Notes: generated by a model not told the origin, from the sequence alone. A DNA stretch of 64,000 nucleotides from Lantana camara (GCA_037501455.1 CM074862.1:58125501-58189500); one strand, 5' to 3'. Shown: positions 35,001 to 47,203, counted from the stretch's first letter. Made by a program: numbers and translations.

Positions 35001-36114
35001 GTAGCGAGTTGGCCATGAAATATTGGCATCTATATGTATGTATGTATGTATGTGGATCCGAGGAGCTATGGGTAAGGAGCCCCTGGGACGGTTAGGGCCG
35101 TCGGGGATATACCTGTGCGTAGTTCCATTTGAGATATCTTCACGCGACCCGTGCTGTAGGGAAGGTGTGGTATCTTTAGCCTTCGGCTAAGGCCGGGGAG
35201 GACTCTTGTGGGTTCGCTACCCCTTGAGGGTATGTCTGTTATGGATGGTTTGGGGACGGTACATCTCCTCCATCATTGGTGTGACGGTTGGATTGATTTT
35301 GTATTTTATGATATGATTCTGAGGAGTAAAGGTTGGAAGCTCGTACTTGCCGAGCATGTGTTCTGTTCTGTCTGGGAATCATGAATCGAGATAGAGTTTC
35401 TAAAATGTTTTCTAAAGCTTATACTTATAACTATCTTTTGGGTACTTTTGGAAATGTTTTGGTATGCAACACCTATCTCCGGTTCATGAGTCCACCCTTC
35501 TGATATGTGCTATGCTCTATATATATACAGTGGGTGTGCGTTAGCCCCCTCACTCAGTCAGTTGACTGACACCTCATTTTACACTTTTAGTTGCAGGATT
35601 GTTGGCGTTTGCTAGGCGGAAGTGAGTCCTTTGAGTTGCACTTCGTCGGTTTAGTCTTTCTATTTGCATTTGTCTTTTCATACACTTTACTTATGCTTTG
35701 TCTTGTAGACTTGAGATTATATTTTACTATTCGGTAGCCCTGCGTGGCACTCTCATTCGGCCCCTTGTGGCACTTGATGATTATTAATTTATGTTGATAT
35801 AGGGACTAGGGATTTATGCTAGTTGAACCCGTCACTTGTTATGTTTGTTGATCTATTATTCGGGATTAGGTATCTATGCTAGTTGAACCCGTCATCTGCT
35901 TTGCATGTTTTGTTTTAAATGCTTCCGCTATCTATTGTTGTTGGTTTTAATTGCTTCCGCACTCTGAGTTTTGGTCAAGTTAGATCCGCCTAGCCTAGTG
36001 TGTGAGTTGGTCTCCCGTTCGCTCTGATTCGGATTCGGGCATGGATTTTCATTTCATGTTCTGGGTCTGGGTCATAGTGCGGGGGATGTGGCATCCTCCG
36101 TTTGGGGTGTTACA
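32044..36114 (+). mobile_element. 3' LTR of element 3
   Basis: Nearly identical copy of 25679-29744. One patch near 33804-33830 differs by a short replaced tract that matches sequence about 60 bp upstream. No gene. Confidence 0.92.
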
Positions 36115-36960
36115 TCCTCCTCCTCTCATAGCTAATGAAGTGGGGCACATCACTGCCATCTATTGGGAGTTTCGAAACCAGAATCCTCCCCGGTTTGAAG
36201 AAGGGAATGATATGCAAGCGGAGGAGTGGCTTACTCAAATAGAAAGGATTTGGGAACTCATTCCTTGCAGTTCCCAGGAAAAAGCCCGGTGTACTATTTC
36301 ACTCATTCAAGGGCAAGCCTATAGTTGGTGGTTGAACATAAAAACCAGGTTGGAGGCCTCGGGCGAAGAAATCAATTGGGAGGTGTTCATCCGGGAGTTC
36401 AAAAATAAATACATTCCACTGGTGGCTCGGGACCGAAGGTTGAGAGTGTTCATGGACCTAAAGCAAGGCAACCGGACTGTGACAGAATATATTAATGAGT
36501 TTGACAGGTTGGCCCGATATGCTCCGAACATTGCTAGTGATGATCGACATAAGGCAATCCAGTTTTATCAGGGCCTTCGGGAAGATATGAAGGATGTTCT
36601 TGAGGCTGCAAATACAAGCACCTGGATCAAGGTGACTGAGAAAGCTTTAAAGTTTGAAGAAAGAGTTGTGAGTAGAAGAAGGGCATATCATTCGGGACCG
36701 GCATCGAGTTCGGGTCACATTCTGAAGTTTGGAAAGAGGCCAGTGTATCAGTCAGCTCCAGCACCGAGACCCCAGGGCAAGAAACCTAGACCCCCAGGGC
36801 CTATTCCAGTGTCTACCCCAGCTCCACCGGAATGTTCATATTGCCATGTTCCGAATCACACAGCAGAGGATGTAGGAAAAGACTTAAGAAATGTTTTAAA
36901 TGTAGCTCGTCGGACCATATGTTGAATCAGTGCCCTCATAAGAGCTTAGAGTCCAGACCC
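36115..36960 (+). pseudogene. gag: Gypsy element 2 gag, main part, frameshifted at the zinc knuckles
   Basis: Continuation of the gag that starts at 25529; the open frame visible from 36002 includes LTR sequence that is not gag. The retrotransposon gag block is clear (FEEGNDMQAEEWLTQIERIW, then TEYINEFDRLARYAPNI and FYQGLREDM). Two CCHC knuckles follow: [13 protein letters not shown] at about 36833 and [14 protein letters not shown] at about 36892. A 1-nt shift between them, near 36868, moves the second knuckle into the pol frame. I read this as a mutation inside a single gag-pol frame, though a programmed shift cannot be excluded. Confidence 0.85.
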
Positions 36961-39567
36961 TCTGGGAATCAAAAGGCTACAATTCATGCACGGGCATATG
37001 CATTGGGAAGTGAAGAGGACGCCGCCGACCCTGATCCTACTGCTGTTGTGGAAGGTACGATTTGCATACACGGCATCACATTACATGCATTGTTTGATCC
37101 CGGGGCAACTAATTCATTCATTGCCCTGGATATAGCTGCTTCATTATCCTTGTCTGCTTTATGTGTCGAGCATATGTATGTGGTTAGCTCTCCTCTTGGA
37201 GGAAGCTTAGTGACCGATAGAGTTTTTCGTGAGTGCCCGGTGAGTATTGAAGGTAAAACCTATCTGGCGGATTTGATCGAGATGCCGATGAAAAGGTATG
37301 GTTTAATTTTAGGAATGGATTGGTTACATCGTCATAGAGCCCTCATAGATTGTCATGAGAAGAGGATTTCTTTGGGTTCGATGGTATTTTTGGGTGAAAG
37401 AATGAAGTCCGGTCCATTCATTTCCTTCATGGAGGCAAATAAGTTAATACGGGATGGAGCAAGAGGTTATGTGGCCTATCTTCTCAACAAACCGAAGGAT
37501 CAGGATAAACTAGAAGAAACAGAGGTTGTGAAAGAGTTTCCCGATGTGTTCCCTGAGCAGTTAGGTTCGCTACCGCCCAAAAGAGATATTGAGTTTGTTA
37601 TCGATTTGCATCCCGGTGCAGAACCGTTTGCGAAGACTCTATATAGAATGGCTCCTGCAGAATTGAAGGAGTTGAAAACGCAGCTGGATGAGCTCTTAGC
37701 TTGTGGTTACATTCGACCGAGCATATCCCCATGGGGTGCCCCAGTGTTGTTTGTGAAAAAGAAGGACTGGTCATTGCGTATGTGTATCGATTATCGTAAG
37801 CTGAATCGGATGACTATCAAGAACAAGTATCCACTACCACACATTGAGGAGCTGTTTGATCTCTTGCAAGGGTCTAAGGTCTATTCAAAGCTTGATCTGA
37901 GGCAAGGTTACTATCAGTTGCGTATCCGGGAGGAAGACATACCTAAGACGGGATTTAACACCCGTTATGGACATTATGAGTTCATAGTCATGCCTTTTGG
38001 ATTGACGAATGCTCCAGCGGTATTCATGGACATGATGCACCGAGTATTCAGGTCGTTTCTTGATAAGTTTGTGGTTATTTTCATTGATGACATATTAGTG
38101 TATTCAAAGTCCACAGAAGAGCATTCGCAACATTTAAGAAGAGTACTGGAAACCCTCAGAGAGCATCGGTTGTTTGCAAAGTTCAGTAAATGCGAGTTTT
38201 GGATCGACAGGGTTGCATTCCTGGGTCATATCATTTCAGGTAATGGAGTGGAAGTTGACCCATCAAAGGTGGAATCCATTATGCAGTGGGAGAAACCGCG
38301 AAATGCCTCCGAAATTCGAAGTTTTCTCGGATTAGCAGGATACTATAGGCGATTTGTGAAGGATTTTTCGAAGATCGCAGCCCCATTGACCCGATTAACA
38401 AAGAAAGAGACCCGGTTTGAGTGGAGTGATGCATGTGATGGGAGCTTCCAAACCCTGAAAGAAAAATTAACTTCAGCACCTGTTCTTACTTTACCCGAGG
38501 GTACCAAAGGTTATGCGGTGTATTCGGATGCTTCTAAAGAAGGGCTTGGATGCGTTCTAATGCAAAATGGTCGAGTAGTGGCTTATGCTTCGAGGAAACT
38601 AAAAGAGCATGAGAAGAATTACCCTACTCATGATCTTGAGCTTGCGGCTGTTGTGTTTGCTTTGGCAAAGTGGCGTCACTATCTTTATGGCGCTACGTTT
38701 GAAGTCTTCACTGACCATAAAAGTCTCAAGTTTCTCTTCACACAAAAGGAACTTAACATGAGGCAAAGACGTTGGATGGAATTTCTTGAGGACTATGATT
38801 GTACCATTCAGTACCATCCAGGCAAAGCTAACGTGGTCGCTGATGCATTGAGTAGGAAAGTGAATATATCGAGCATCGAGGCTAGTCCAAAAAGTCAGGG
38901 TTCCGAGATTTTGATTTCAGAAGTCCGATTAGCAAACATTACCGTGCAACCAGAGTTGAAACAAATGCTATTAGATACTCAAGCCAGAGATCCGTGGATT
39001 CAGAGGCAAATTTTACGGGCAAGAGATCATCCAGAATCGAAATTTAGGGTCGATGATATGGGATTATTTCGGTTTAAGGCCAGAGTTTGTGTTCCAGAAG
39101 CACTTAGACGTCTCGTTCTTGAAGAGGCACACCGTTCAGCCTATTCTATTCATCCGGGAGGAACTAAAATGTACAGAGATTTGAAGCAGTACTATTGGTG
39201 GAACGGTATGAAGAGAGATGTTGCTAACTTTGTAAGGAGTTGCCTCACTTGCCAAAAGGTGAAAGCTGAGCACCAAAAGCCAGGAGGAACTTTACAACCA
39301 CTTCCTATACCAGTGTGGAAATGGGAACAGGTGACTATGGATTTTATATCTGGTTTACCGAGGGTCAAAGGAGGATTTGACGGGATTTGGGTAGTTGTGG
39401 ATCGCTTAACCAAATCAGCTCACTTTCTCAAGGTTAGAATGTCCGACAAAGTAGAAAAGTTAGCCAAGTTGTATTGTAAAGAGATCATGAGACTTCACGG
39501 TGTGCCGGTTAGTATCATATCAGACCGAGATCCGCGCTTTACAGCTAGTTTATGGCAAGATCTATAA
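36832..39567 (+). CDS. pol: Gypsy element 2 pol: protease, RT, RNase H and integrase core
   Basis: A 911-codon open frame. From the N-terminus: a CCHC knuckle (about residues 21-34), aspartic protease FDPGATNSF (catalytic Asp about 89), RT with [13 protein letters not shown] and the FIDD active site at residues 417-420, then the connection ([17 protein letters not shown]). RNase H has its first Asp at about 566 ([10 protein letters not shown]). The integrase zinc region follows ([11 protein letters not shown] to [11 protein letters not shown]), then core aspartates in TMDFISGLP and ISDRDPRFT. It ends at a TAA at 39565-39567; the same frame continues to 40410. It makes cDNA and inserts it. All RT motifs look intact; the integrase is cut in this copy. 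Confidence 0.92.
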   Translation: MFILPCSESHSRGCRKRLKKCFKCSSSDHMLNQCPHKSLESRPSGNQKATIHARAYALGSEEDAADPDPTAVVEGTICIHGITLHALFDPGATNSFIALDIAASLSLSALCVEHMYVVSSPLGGSLVTDRVFRECPVSIEGKTYLADLIEMPMKRYGLILGMDWLHRHRALIDCHEKRISLGSMVFLGERMKSGPFISFMEANKLIRDGARGYVAYLLNKPKDQDKLEETEVVKEFPDVFPEQLGSLPPKRDIEFVIDLHPGAEPFAKTLYRMAPAELKELKTQLDELLACGYIRPSISPWGAPVLFVKKKDWSLRMCIDYRKLNRMTIKNKYPLPHIEELFDLLQGSKVYSKLDLRQGYYQLRIREEDIPKTGFNTRYGHYEFIVMPFGLTNAPAVFMDMMHRVFRSFLDKFVVIFIDDILVYSKSTEEHSQHLRRVLETLREHRLFAKFSKCEFWIDRVAFLGHIISGNGVEVDPSKVESIMQWEKPRNASEIRSFLGLAGYYRRFVKDFSKIAAPLTRLTKKETRFEWSDACDGSFQTLKEKLTSAPVLTLPEGTKGYAVYSDASKEGLGCVLMQNGRVVAYASRKLKEHEKNYPTHDLELAAVVFALAKWRHYLYGATFEVFTDHKSLKFLFTQKELNMRQRRWMEFLEDYDCTIQYHPGKANVVADALSRKVNISSIEASPKSQGSEILISEVRLANITVQPELKQMLLDTQARDPWIQRQILRARDHPESKFRVDDMGLFRFKARVCVPEALRRLVLEEAHRSAYSIHPGGTKMYRDLKQYYWWNGMKRDVANFVRSCLTCQKVKAEHQKPGGTLQPLPIPVWKWEQVTMDFISGLPRVKGGFDGIWVVVDRLTKSAHFLKVRMSDKVEKLAKLYCKEIMRLHGVPVSIISDRDPRFTASLWQDL

Positions 39568-40410
39568 AGATGTTTGGGGACTAAACTCAATTTCAGCACT
39601 GCATCGCATCCCCAAACGGATGGCCAATCAGAGAGACTTATCAAGTATCTTGAGGACTTGCTCAGAGCCTGTGCTTTGGACTTTCAAGAATCTTGGGACG
39701 AGCACTTATCCTTAGTGGAATTTGCCTATAACAATAGTTATCAAGCATCAATTGGCATGGCCCCATACGAGGCATTGTACGGAAGAAAGTGTAGATCGCC
39801 TCTCTTTTGGGATCTGGAGGATTGGCGTTGGACCAAAGAAGGTGGTGTTAAACGAGCTAGATCTCCAAAGGTTATTGAAGAAGCCATTGAGAAAATCCAA
39901 ATAATTCAACAACGTATGAAAGCGGCCCAAGATCGTCAAAAGAGTTACGCCGATCGCCGGAGAAGACCCCTGGAATTCGAAGTCGGAGATAAGGTTTTCT
40001 TGAAAGCATCTCCAAGGAAAGGATTCAGCCGTATTGGTAAAGGTGGAAAGCTCAATCCCCGTTATCTTGGACCTTTTGAAATCCTCGAACGGGTTGGAGA
40101 AACTGCATACAGATTGAACTTACCTCCGAACATGACTGGGATTCATAATGTATTCCATGTTTCACAACTCCGGAAATATTATCCCGATGAATCAACTATT
40201 CTCCCAATTGAAGATGTACAGCTTGAATCGGACCTAACCATCAAGAAGAAACTAGTGAGAATCATGGATCGAAAAATGCAAGAGTTAAGAAGTCGGCAAA
40301 TCCCAATGGTTAAAGTGTTATGGAAAGATCAGAAGTCTGAAGAAGCCACTTGGGAAACTGAAGAAAAGATAAGGAAGTTGTATCCGGAATTATTCAGGTC
40401 AGACCAGTGA
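39568..40410 (+). pseudogene. pol: Gypsy element 2 pol C-terminus: end of integrase and chromodomain
   Basis: Same frame as the upstream pol, separated by one TAA. The catalytic glutamate is present ([16 protein letters not shown]). The integrase C-terminal GPF-type block follows (KGGKLNPRYLGPFEILERVG, then GIHNVFHVSQLRKYYPDES). The chromodomain-like end is KIMDRKMQEL-type, with MVKVLWKDQKSEEATWETEE. Such chromodomains guide integration toward particular chromatin. The nonsense codon falls between the second Asp and the Glu of the DDE triad, so this copy cannot make active integrase unless the stop is read through. Confidence 0.88.
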
Positions 40411-40430
40411 ACCTGGGGACCAGGTTCTTT

Positions 40431-40443
40431 TAAGGGGGGAGGT
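40431..40443 (+). promoter_or_regulatory. Polypurine tract of gypsy element 2
   Basis: TAAGGGGGGAGGT adjoins the 3' LTR. It is preceded by the hairpin CCTGGGGACCAGG at 40412-40424. Confidence 0.85.
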
Positions 40444-43400
40444 TGTGACGTCCCGTTCATCTAAAGGATTAGGTTAACAAGTGTTAGGGTCGTGGGAAGT
40501 TCAAACGAAGAATCCGATAGAATGAATGTAACCCTAGCAAGCTTGTTTCGGGATAACAACATCAATAGATCGCCTTGAAGTTTCTTTGAATTAACCTAAG
40601 TTCGGGATGAGCTATGTGAGATCGTCTTCGCCATTTAATTCATTTTGACGTCTTGAGATGAATGACGTTAATTTCATAATTTTCGAAAAGCGTTTGCTAT
40701 CCCGACGCCCTAAAACCGGTCCACTTCGACCGGTTATCTCTTGGAATTGAGTCTAGATTATTCACCTACTTGCTTCCACTCTTTCCTTCACATTTAAGCA
40801 AGACATAGCAGCCTTAATTTCAGCCTCATCACCTACTTGCTTGCATTTTCCTTCCACGTTTGAGCAAGTGGCAGCAGCTCCTAACTTCAAAGGCATCATC
40901 ACCTCCTTGCTTCCTTTCCTTCTCACCCTTCTCATGTTAAAACATAAAGCAGCAGCCATTCTATACCTATTTTTCTTCTTTTCTCCTCACGTTAAAGGAA
41001 AGAGCAGCAGCCATACACCCCTATTTTCTTCTTTTCCCCTCACGGACAGCCCCTTTTCTTCTTGCAAAAATTTGAAGAACATAATTGAAGGCAAGTGAAG
41101 AAGCAATCCTCCATCTCCTTCCATCTTCGGTATTCAGTTAAGGGAGGTAAGGAGTAAGTTTCTCATCATGTTTCCCCCTCCATATCAGCAAGGTTTAGCT
41201 TCTAAGATTTGGATATGGAGCTTAGGATTTCAGATACATGTAGAGTTATGTGAGATATTGGAGATTCTTGTGTATTTGCTGAAAGTTGATCACCGTTGTG
41301 TGACTTCAAGTGCATAAACTGCATAGTTCTTGCATAAACTGAAGTTAAATTTGCAGCATGTTACCTTATTTGATATCATAGATGCTTTATGTGTGAGTTA
41401 TGGACCTGATATTCAAGTTTTGAGGCCTAGAACAAGAAGAAACCGAACCTACAAGAGAATCCCCTGTTCTGCCCTGTTTCATAGTTTCTGCAGTGACTTT
41501 CTCGCATCTGTTACCCAAGCAAAACATCTTAGAATTGCCTGAATTTGTAACCACTGAAACTTCGTTGAGTCTAGGACACTCTCCTTTTTACGGCTTGTCA
41601 AAATTCCTTCTGGAGAGTGAGATATGCCCAATACAAAATGGTGTCGCCAGTCTGCCGAAGTCCTGCGTTCAGCCAACTTTAAATAATAAACTGTTTTGAT
41701 CCACTTGGAATAAAAAATTGAGCCATATATTTTCAGAAAGATGTGTGTGTCTAGTTTCATTTCCAAAAAACGAAACTGAATTTGGACTTCTAAATTTTAA
41801 GATATTCTAATTTTCCTACAGCCTGGTCATTTTCAGAAAACTGCCAGCTTTTACTAGATTTGAAACCGAAGCCTCGTTTGAGCTTCTCTTCCGTTTCTTT
41901 CGTGATTTTTCCATACCGAACTTGTTCCTAACATGTTAAATTATGTAATTATGAACTGTTCAGATTATGGTGCTATGATATGAGGAGAAAATATGCTCTG
42001 TGATTTGCTTCCTCGTAGCCCGGCATGCCTAAATGAAACCCTTGCTCAAGTGCAGTTCAATTCTTGCATTCCATTGCATTCATTTTTCATTTCCGTGCGT
42101 CTAAGTGGGTCATGATCGAGTCTTTGTCATGTTTTGTTCATTGTTTGTTCAGAGGTGATCCCAGGAGAGTTCGAGCCGGAGGGTTAGGCTCATTTCCGTG
42201 CCCGGTATTGTTCTTTGGAACTCTTTTGTCAAAGGTGAGGTTAGGTGTGTTTTAGTTATGCCCTAATACCCTTATATGATTGTTTCCGGCCTGAATAGCT
42301 AGGTATTAAGGTTATATATGTACGTATACTTCTGATATTTGCACTCTTGAAGGTTTTATTTGATACGTGTATAATTTTGGGCCTAGGTATGCCTTGATCT
42401 TGAGAAGTGGTAACTCTTGAAAGTGATAAAATGTGATATCTGTACTATTGCGAGATAAGCCATTGAAAGATATGGCAAGTGCGTTCCTGATACTTGTGTA
42501 TAATTCGTGCATTGGGCCCGGAGGCTATGGGTAAGGGAGCCTGGAACGGTATTGGGCCGTCAGGACCGTGCCCTGTGCATAGTCTTCATTTGAGATTACT
42601 TGCTTGTTTCCAGGAGGTTTGGTACATGTCAGTTATCTTGAGCCGGTGGTAACCCCATCGAAGGAGCGTGTAGGAGTCATGAGCCCCCGTCTCGATGTGT
42701 ATACGTGTTTCTGAAAGGATTGGGGTGCACTCCCTTCCTTTCCATGGCGTGATGGCGGGATTGTATTTTGATTTCTGTTTTCCTGTATTTCTGAGGCTTG
42801 TTGACGGATGTGGTTTGAAAGCTCGTACTCGCCGAGCTCCGTTCTATTTTGAGTTTGTGAAACAAGGATGGACTGAATAGGATCTTGATTTCTTTTGTAT
42901 ACGTATGTATCCTTTTGCTTCTAGAAAATGTATTTGTGTGCAAAAACCATCCTTGGATTCATGAACATTCGAATTTTGATACGTGCTCTGCTCTGTTATA
43001 TCTATAGCGTGCGTGGGTTAACCCCTCACTCAGTCGTGGACTGATTCCTCGCTTTTCTATCTTTTAGTTTCGCAGGTACAGGTATGCTTTGGTCGAGCTA
43101 GGCGGAGCATTGAGTCGGGTCAAGTTCATGTTCGTCTAAGTCGAGTCCTTGGGTTATACTTGCATACACTATACATTTTGTTCATGTTTATACTGTGATC
43201 TTGCCAATTTAGATGTTAAGTTTTAAATTGCCCCTGACGGACTTGAACTTTTGGAATAGTTTTTGTGAATGATATATAGTTGCTCAGTTGTGGCCTGTGA
43301 TGGGCTCGTATGTGAGTTGTTTTGAAATATAACGCTTCCGCATGTGTATGAACTTTTGATATTTGAATGTACATTTCATAAGGGTTAGAATCCGCCTAGC

Positions 43401-43522
43401 ATAGGAGTGTTTGTCTGTCTCCCGTTTGCTTTGACTTGTGCATGTATACGGATTTCCCGTTTCGTATATGTGTCGGGTCAGAGTGCGGGGGATGTGGTGA
43501 CCCTATACTTCGGGGTGCTACA
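40444..43522 (+). mobile_element. 3' LTR of gypsy element 2
   Basis: Nearly identical to 22237-25316, with the same ends. Followed by the GGTTA duplication. Confidence 0.92.
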
Positions 43523-43891
43523 GGTTACACTTCTGGGCCCCATCGCCTCATATAATTGAGATTCTTTTCCTCCACTAAGTGCAATAATGCACACTAAAGG
43601 CCAAAACATACTGGCCGACAAAGGAAAGTGGTACGCGGACCACAAACAAAAAGCAAGGGCTAAAAGACAACTGGCCCTGACTCATCAGCCACTTTACAGC
43701 ACGCGCTAAAGCAGGCCTAAACAATGGCCGACACGACAAAAAGTAAAGATACAAAAGTCTTCATGGTAGGACCTACAAAGACTTTAATGGCTGAAGATGA
43801 CATAAATGGCTGATAAAGACATAAAGGAGATAAGATTCTCTTTATGTCACTTTCTTCTTTAGTCATTTTCGTCCATGCGTCAGATCGTGTA
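43523..43891 (-). promoter_or_regulatory. Pararetrovirus intergenic/promoter region, right half
   Basis: Non-coding on the minus strand between the end of the polyprotein frame and the element 2 insertion. The repeated GGCC-containing phrases (GGCCGAC, CTGGCC) and an AP-1/GCN4-like TGAGTCA (minus strand, about 43680) are candidate promoter elements. Before insertion it was continuous with 21704-22236. An overlapping 79-codon minus frame (43717-43956) is out of frame with the polyprotein and not considered real. Confidence 0.55.
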
Positions 43892-44572
43892 TTATAGAGA
43901 ATTCCATTCTTCATCAGGAGGGTGGCTGGCTCGTGGATCTCCAATCTCATTAGCAAAGATATGATGGATGCTTCTTATGTACACATCTTGGCAGTGCTCA
44001 ACCCAAACATGAGTGGTCTGAGTTTTATCGAACAAAGTCATGTGCTCTGGTGCATGCTCTTGGACTGATATGCATTTTTTGATCTTATCAACTCCAAAAG
44101 TATTGGGGTTGATATTTGAGCTCTCAAAATCAAAATACATTGGTCTCTTATGATTTAGGAGCAAATGTCTTTGGCATGGCTGGTGTTTCCCATTATGCTG
44201 CTGAGGGAAATTGCTCAGGACGGAGATGAATACAGGCAATCCTCTTCGGAAGGATTGGATTGCTGCAATAGTAGTCGGACCAAAGAACCCTGGTATTGGG
44301 AAGACTACTTTATCATGGTAGAATGGAAGGGAGATTCCTTTGATTAACCCGTTGTGGTAGATATCTGCAATGAAATCCATGTCTTGAACCATATGGAGGA
44401 CTAGGATAACCCTTAACGGTTCATTTTGTGGTTGAAAACATTTAAAACCTGTAGGAGTATGGATATTATCCATAATTTGGTGGATGGTTTCAACTCTTTT
44501 TTTCTGGAAGATGTATTCCTGTAATTCCATGATATTAACATAGAATTTTTTATCAGAAATATCGAGAATTTT
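43892..44572 (-). pseudogene. Pararetrovirus polyprotein C-terminal region
   Basis: The reading frame of the RT segment continues here after an in-frame TAG (44573-44575), to the frame end at 43892. No known catalytic motif is visible: in particular I find no RNase H TDAS or DHK signature. It encodes mixed hydrophobic and charged sequence (for example ESSNINPNTFGVDKIKK) and ends HPPDEEWNSL. It is probably the C-terminal extension of a single-ORF caulimovirid; its function is not recognised. Confidence 0.6.
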
Positions 44573-46642
44573 CTATTGGAGCTCAGGAGGGAGACCTGTA
44601 AGGAAATTCTTTTTCTCAGAGTAGAGGAATAGTCTTTCCAAACGGTAACCAAAAAGAATTAATCTTTTTTCTTCTTCCAGCTTCTGGACTTTCTTTTGGA
44701 GAAGCTTGATCTTCAGATTTGCAAGGTCAAGGTTTTTGCTCATAAGATCAATCTGGTGCTGCAAGAGATGAACAGTTGAGGAGGCGATAGCTTTGAGCTT
44801 TTCACCAGAAGGGACAGTAGTGAAGGACTCCATTTTTCTGTTTCTGAACTTTAGATTGGGATTCTTGTTGCCGAGTCCTGCAAAGATGGCTCCTTTTATA
44901 GCCATTCTTGATTGAAACGATTTCTCACCTTTTCCAGGAATCTTTGAAGGTGGAGTGATCTGGCAGATTTGCTTCAATTGTTTGACAGCTGCCGTCTGTT
45001 CTTTTTCCCAAGGAGGGGCTGCTTTTCTGAGCATCTTGGAAAGCTGACTCGTGTATTTGGAGCATTGTGGAAGGAAGTCTTTGATGTAATTGACTATTCC
45101 AAGAAACTGTTGGATTTCTTTTGTAGTCAGATTATCATCTGGAAAACTGAGAAGCTCCTGTGCAATGTGAGGACCTGGCTTGTATTTTCCTTCTGAGAAT
45201 TTCATTCCAAGAAACTCGATGGAGGATTGTCCAATGAGACTCTTTCTTTCTGAGGGCATGATTCCATACGCTTGGACAATTTCATGGAACTGTGAGAGGA
45301 GTGCCCTGTGAGATTTCTCATTTTCAGAGAAGAGGAGAATATCGTCAATGTAGACTAAGGCACTATGCAGGATGGGTTCAAGGATTCGGGTCATGGCTTT
45401 TTGGAATAGTGATGGAGCGGTCTTGAGACCAAAAGGCATGACAGTCCATTGGTATTGGGCATTAGGTATACAAAAGGCTGTTTTGTACCTATCTTTTGGA
45501 TTAATACCAAGTTGCCAAAATCCTGCTTTGAGATCAAACTTTGAGAATATTTGGGCTTGGGCCAAATGTGAGAAAAGCATTTGGGCTCGAGGTATTGGGA
45601 ATTTATCCTCTGCAAGGAAATGGTTGAGTGGCTTATAATCAATTACAAGCCTCTTTTTACCTCTGACTTGTTCAGCCCTTTTGTTGACATAGAATGCCTG
45701 GCACGCCCAATTGGATGTGGTGGATTCAATTAATCCGAGTTTCTTCAGTTGAGCACATTCAGCTGTTGCAAGCTTTTCATCATCAGGAGTCATTCCTGGA
45801 TGTGTAGCTTTTGTAGGATTGATGTCTTCATTCTTTTTGAATGAGAGTTGAATGAAGAATGCAGAATTCTTCCACAAGGGATGTGGATGAGAGAATTCCG
45901 AGTGAGACTCAGTACAGCATCCTTTGAGTCTTGAGGCAAGATCATAGAATTCCTTGGATGCTTCTGTCAATGCATAGATCTTCTGGATTGTAGTATAAGG
46001 CTGAAAGTACCTTTTATACTTAATTCCATTGGGGAGAATGGTGAGCTTTTGAGCTCTGTGATAAAGATCAAACCCAATGAGAAGATCTTTTCCATGCAGC
46101 TTGCTTCCAATGACCTTCATCCAGATTATACAATCTGGGAAGAATTGTATCCCTATAGGATATTTCGTGATCAGCGATGTTTTGAACTGCTGGCCATCTG
46201 CTGCTTGGAAGTACTCGTAGGGAGTTGTCCATGCTTCCTTTGGTAGGATGTCTGGATTCATCATGGACTTCATGGCTCCTGTATCCATAAATCCAATTGC
46301 TTTGATTGGTTTGTCATACTTTGAGGGAAGTATATGGATCTGGATATGTGGAGACGGGATAATCTCTTGAGTGATGCATTCTGACTGTAGGATTGGTAGA
46401 ACTTGATCATTATCAGAATCAGAGGAGGATGGACCATCATCTGTGAATTCATCTTGAATTGCGAAGATGGTATCTTCGGTTTGTTCATCCTGTTCTGAGA
46501 ACAAGGATTCAACCTCTGCATCGTTGAGATTAGCTTCTGTGCTTTGTTGAACATGGGAAACCATTCTGGCTGATTTCTCCCTGTTTTGAGGATAATTCTT
46601 AGCAAAATGTCCTTTCTTCTTGCAAACAAAGCATCGATCAGT
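44573..46642 (-). pseudogene. Pararetrovirus zinc knuckle, protease and reverse transcriptase
   Basis: The frame is open from just after a TGA at 46643-46645 down to a TAG at 44573. First comes a CCHC-like knuckle in which the last cysteine is tyrosine (CFVCKKKGHFAKNY). The aspartic protease follows (FMDTGAMKSM, Asp at about residue 94 from the ATG at 46564), then RT (KFDLKAGFWQL; active site YIDD at about 405-408; FLGIVNYIKDFLPQ). RT copies pregenomic RNA into DNA. Directly after the RT connection, where RNase H should begin, the sequence switches to a region ending in a coiled coil (about residues 590-640, LANLKIKLLQKKVQKLEEE). RNase H therefore appears deleted. Caulimovirid, petuvirus-like single-ORF layout, by inference. 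Confidence 0.82.
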
Positions 46643-47203
46643 TCACCTGTTTCTGAAAGGTTTACGTCTGAAGAATCTGAGACGTTTTCTCTTTTTCACC
46701 TTTCTTTCAGTAGGTCCTTTCTTGTTCAGATTTGGATGAGAACAATTGCAATCTTTTTCAGATTTGCATTTTATCTCAAGATGAGATTTCTTGCAAGCTT
46801 TCTTCAGGACTGATTTGTTCTTCATTAAGGATTTGAACATGGTTTGTTGCTCACAGAGTTTGTCAATTGTGGTGATGGCAATCTGGTGGATTTCTCCAAG
46901 AGAGAGTTGTGGAATCTCTCTTCTTGAGGTGGTTATGGCTCTGTGTAGCTCAGGCTGGATCTCTTGAGGAAGAGATGTAATGTACACGTGCTTTAGATTT
47001 GGATCATTATACCCATTAAGAGCATAATAGAGTTCTGACATTCTTTTGAAATGGAAATTCAAATCTGGCTTGTTCAAAGAACAACACTTCATGGCGAAGT
47101 AGCTTTGTTGGATCATCTTTTGGTAGAGAGTGCTGTCGCCTATGAACTCAAGGTGAAGTGCTAGCAATGCCATGGGAGCGGTTGCTTGCACATACTGGAT
47201 CTG
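46643..47203 (-). pseudogene. Pararetrovirus capsid region, C-terminal part
   Basis: Same frame as the segments on both sides, bounded by a TGA at 47204-47206 and a TGA at 46643-46645. It carries a helical capsid-like stretch (LALHLEFIGD, later SLPQEIQPELHRAI). A strongly basic tail (KKRKRLRFFRRKPFRNR) precedes the zinc knuckle. This matches the usual caulimovirid order of capsid core, basic tail and knuckle. Assignment by order and composition. Confidence 0.65.

Larger units (their letters stand above)
25679..36114 (+). mobile_element. Element 3: non-autonomous LTR element nested in gag of element 2
   Basis: Two 4.07-kb LTRs (25679-29744 and 32044-36114) flank only about 2.3 kb of non-coding internal sequence with a PBS and a polypurine tract. 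The flanks share TCCT on both sides; removing one copy restores the gag frame of element 2, so the insertion is confirmed by its target. The LTRs are nearly identical, so insertion was recent. With no coding sequence it must have been moved by proteins of an autonomous element. The shared motif upstream of the polypurine tract points to a relative of element 2. Confidence 0.9.
22237..43522 (+). mobile_element. Gypsy element 2 (Del/Tekay-like chromovirus), complete but interrupted
   Basis: This is a full-length element: 5' LTR 22237-25316, PBS 25325, gag, protease-RT-RNase H-integrase-chromodomain pol, polypurine tract, 3' LTR 40444-43522, and perfect 5-bp duplications outside. The two LTRs (3,080 and 3,079 bp) differ at only a handful of positions, so insertion was recent. 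Element 3 (25679-36114) sits in its gag; without it the element is about 10.85 kb. It inserted into the promoter/leader region of an endogenous pararetrovirus. Clade is inferred from the long LTRs and the pol and chromodomain motifs. Confidence 0.92.

Noticed and set aside
36002..36114. Apparent gag start at 36002
   Set aside because: The first 37 codons are LTR sequence of element 3. The true gag start is at 25529, across the nested insertion.
43717..43956. 79-codon minus-strand frame after the viral polyprotein
   Set aside because: It is out of frame with the polyprotein, overlaps its end and the promoter region, and has no motif.
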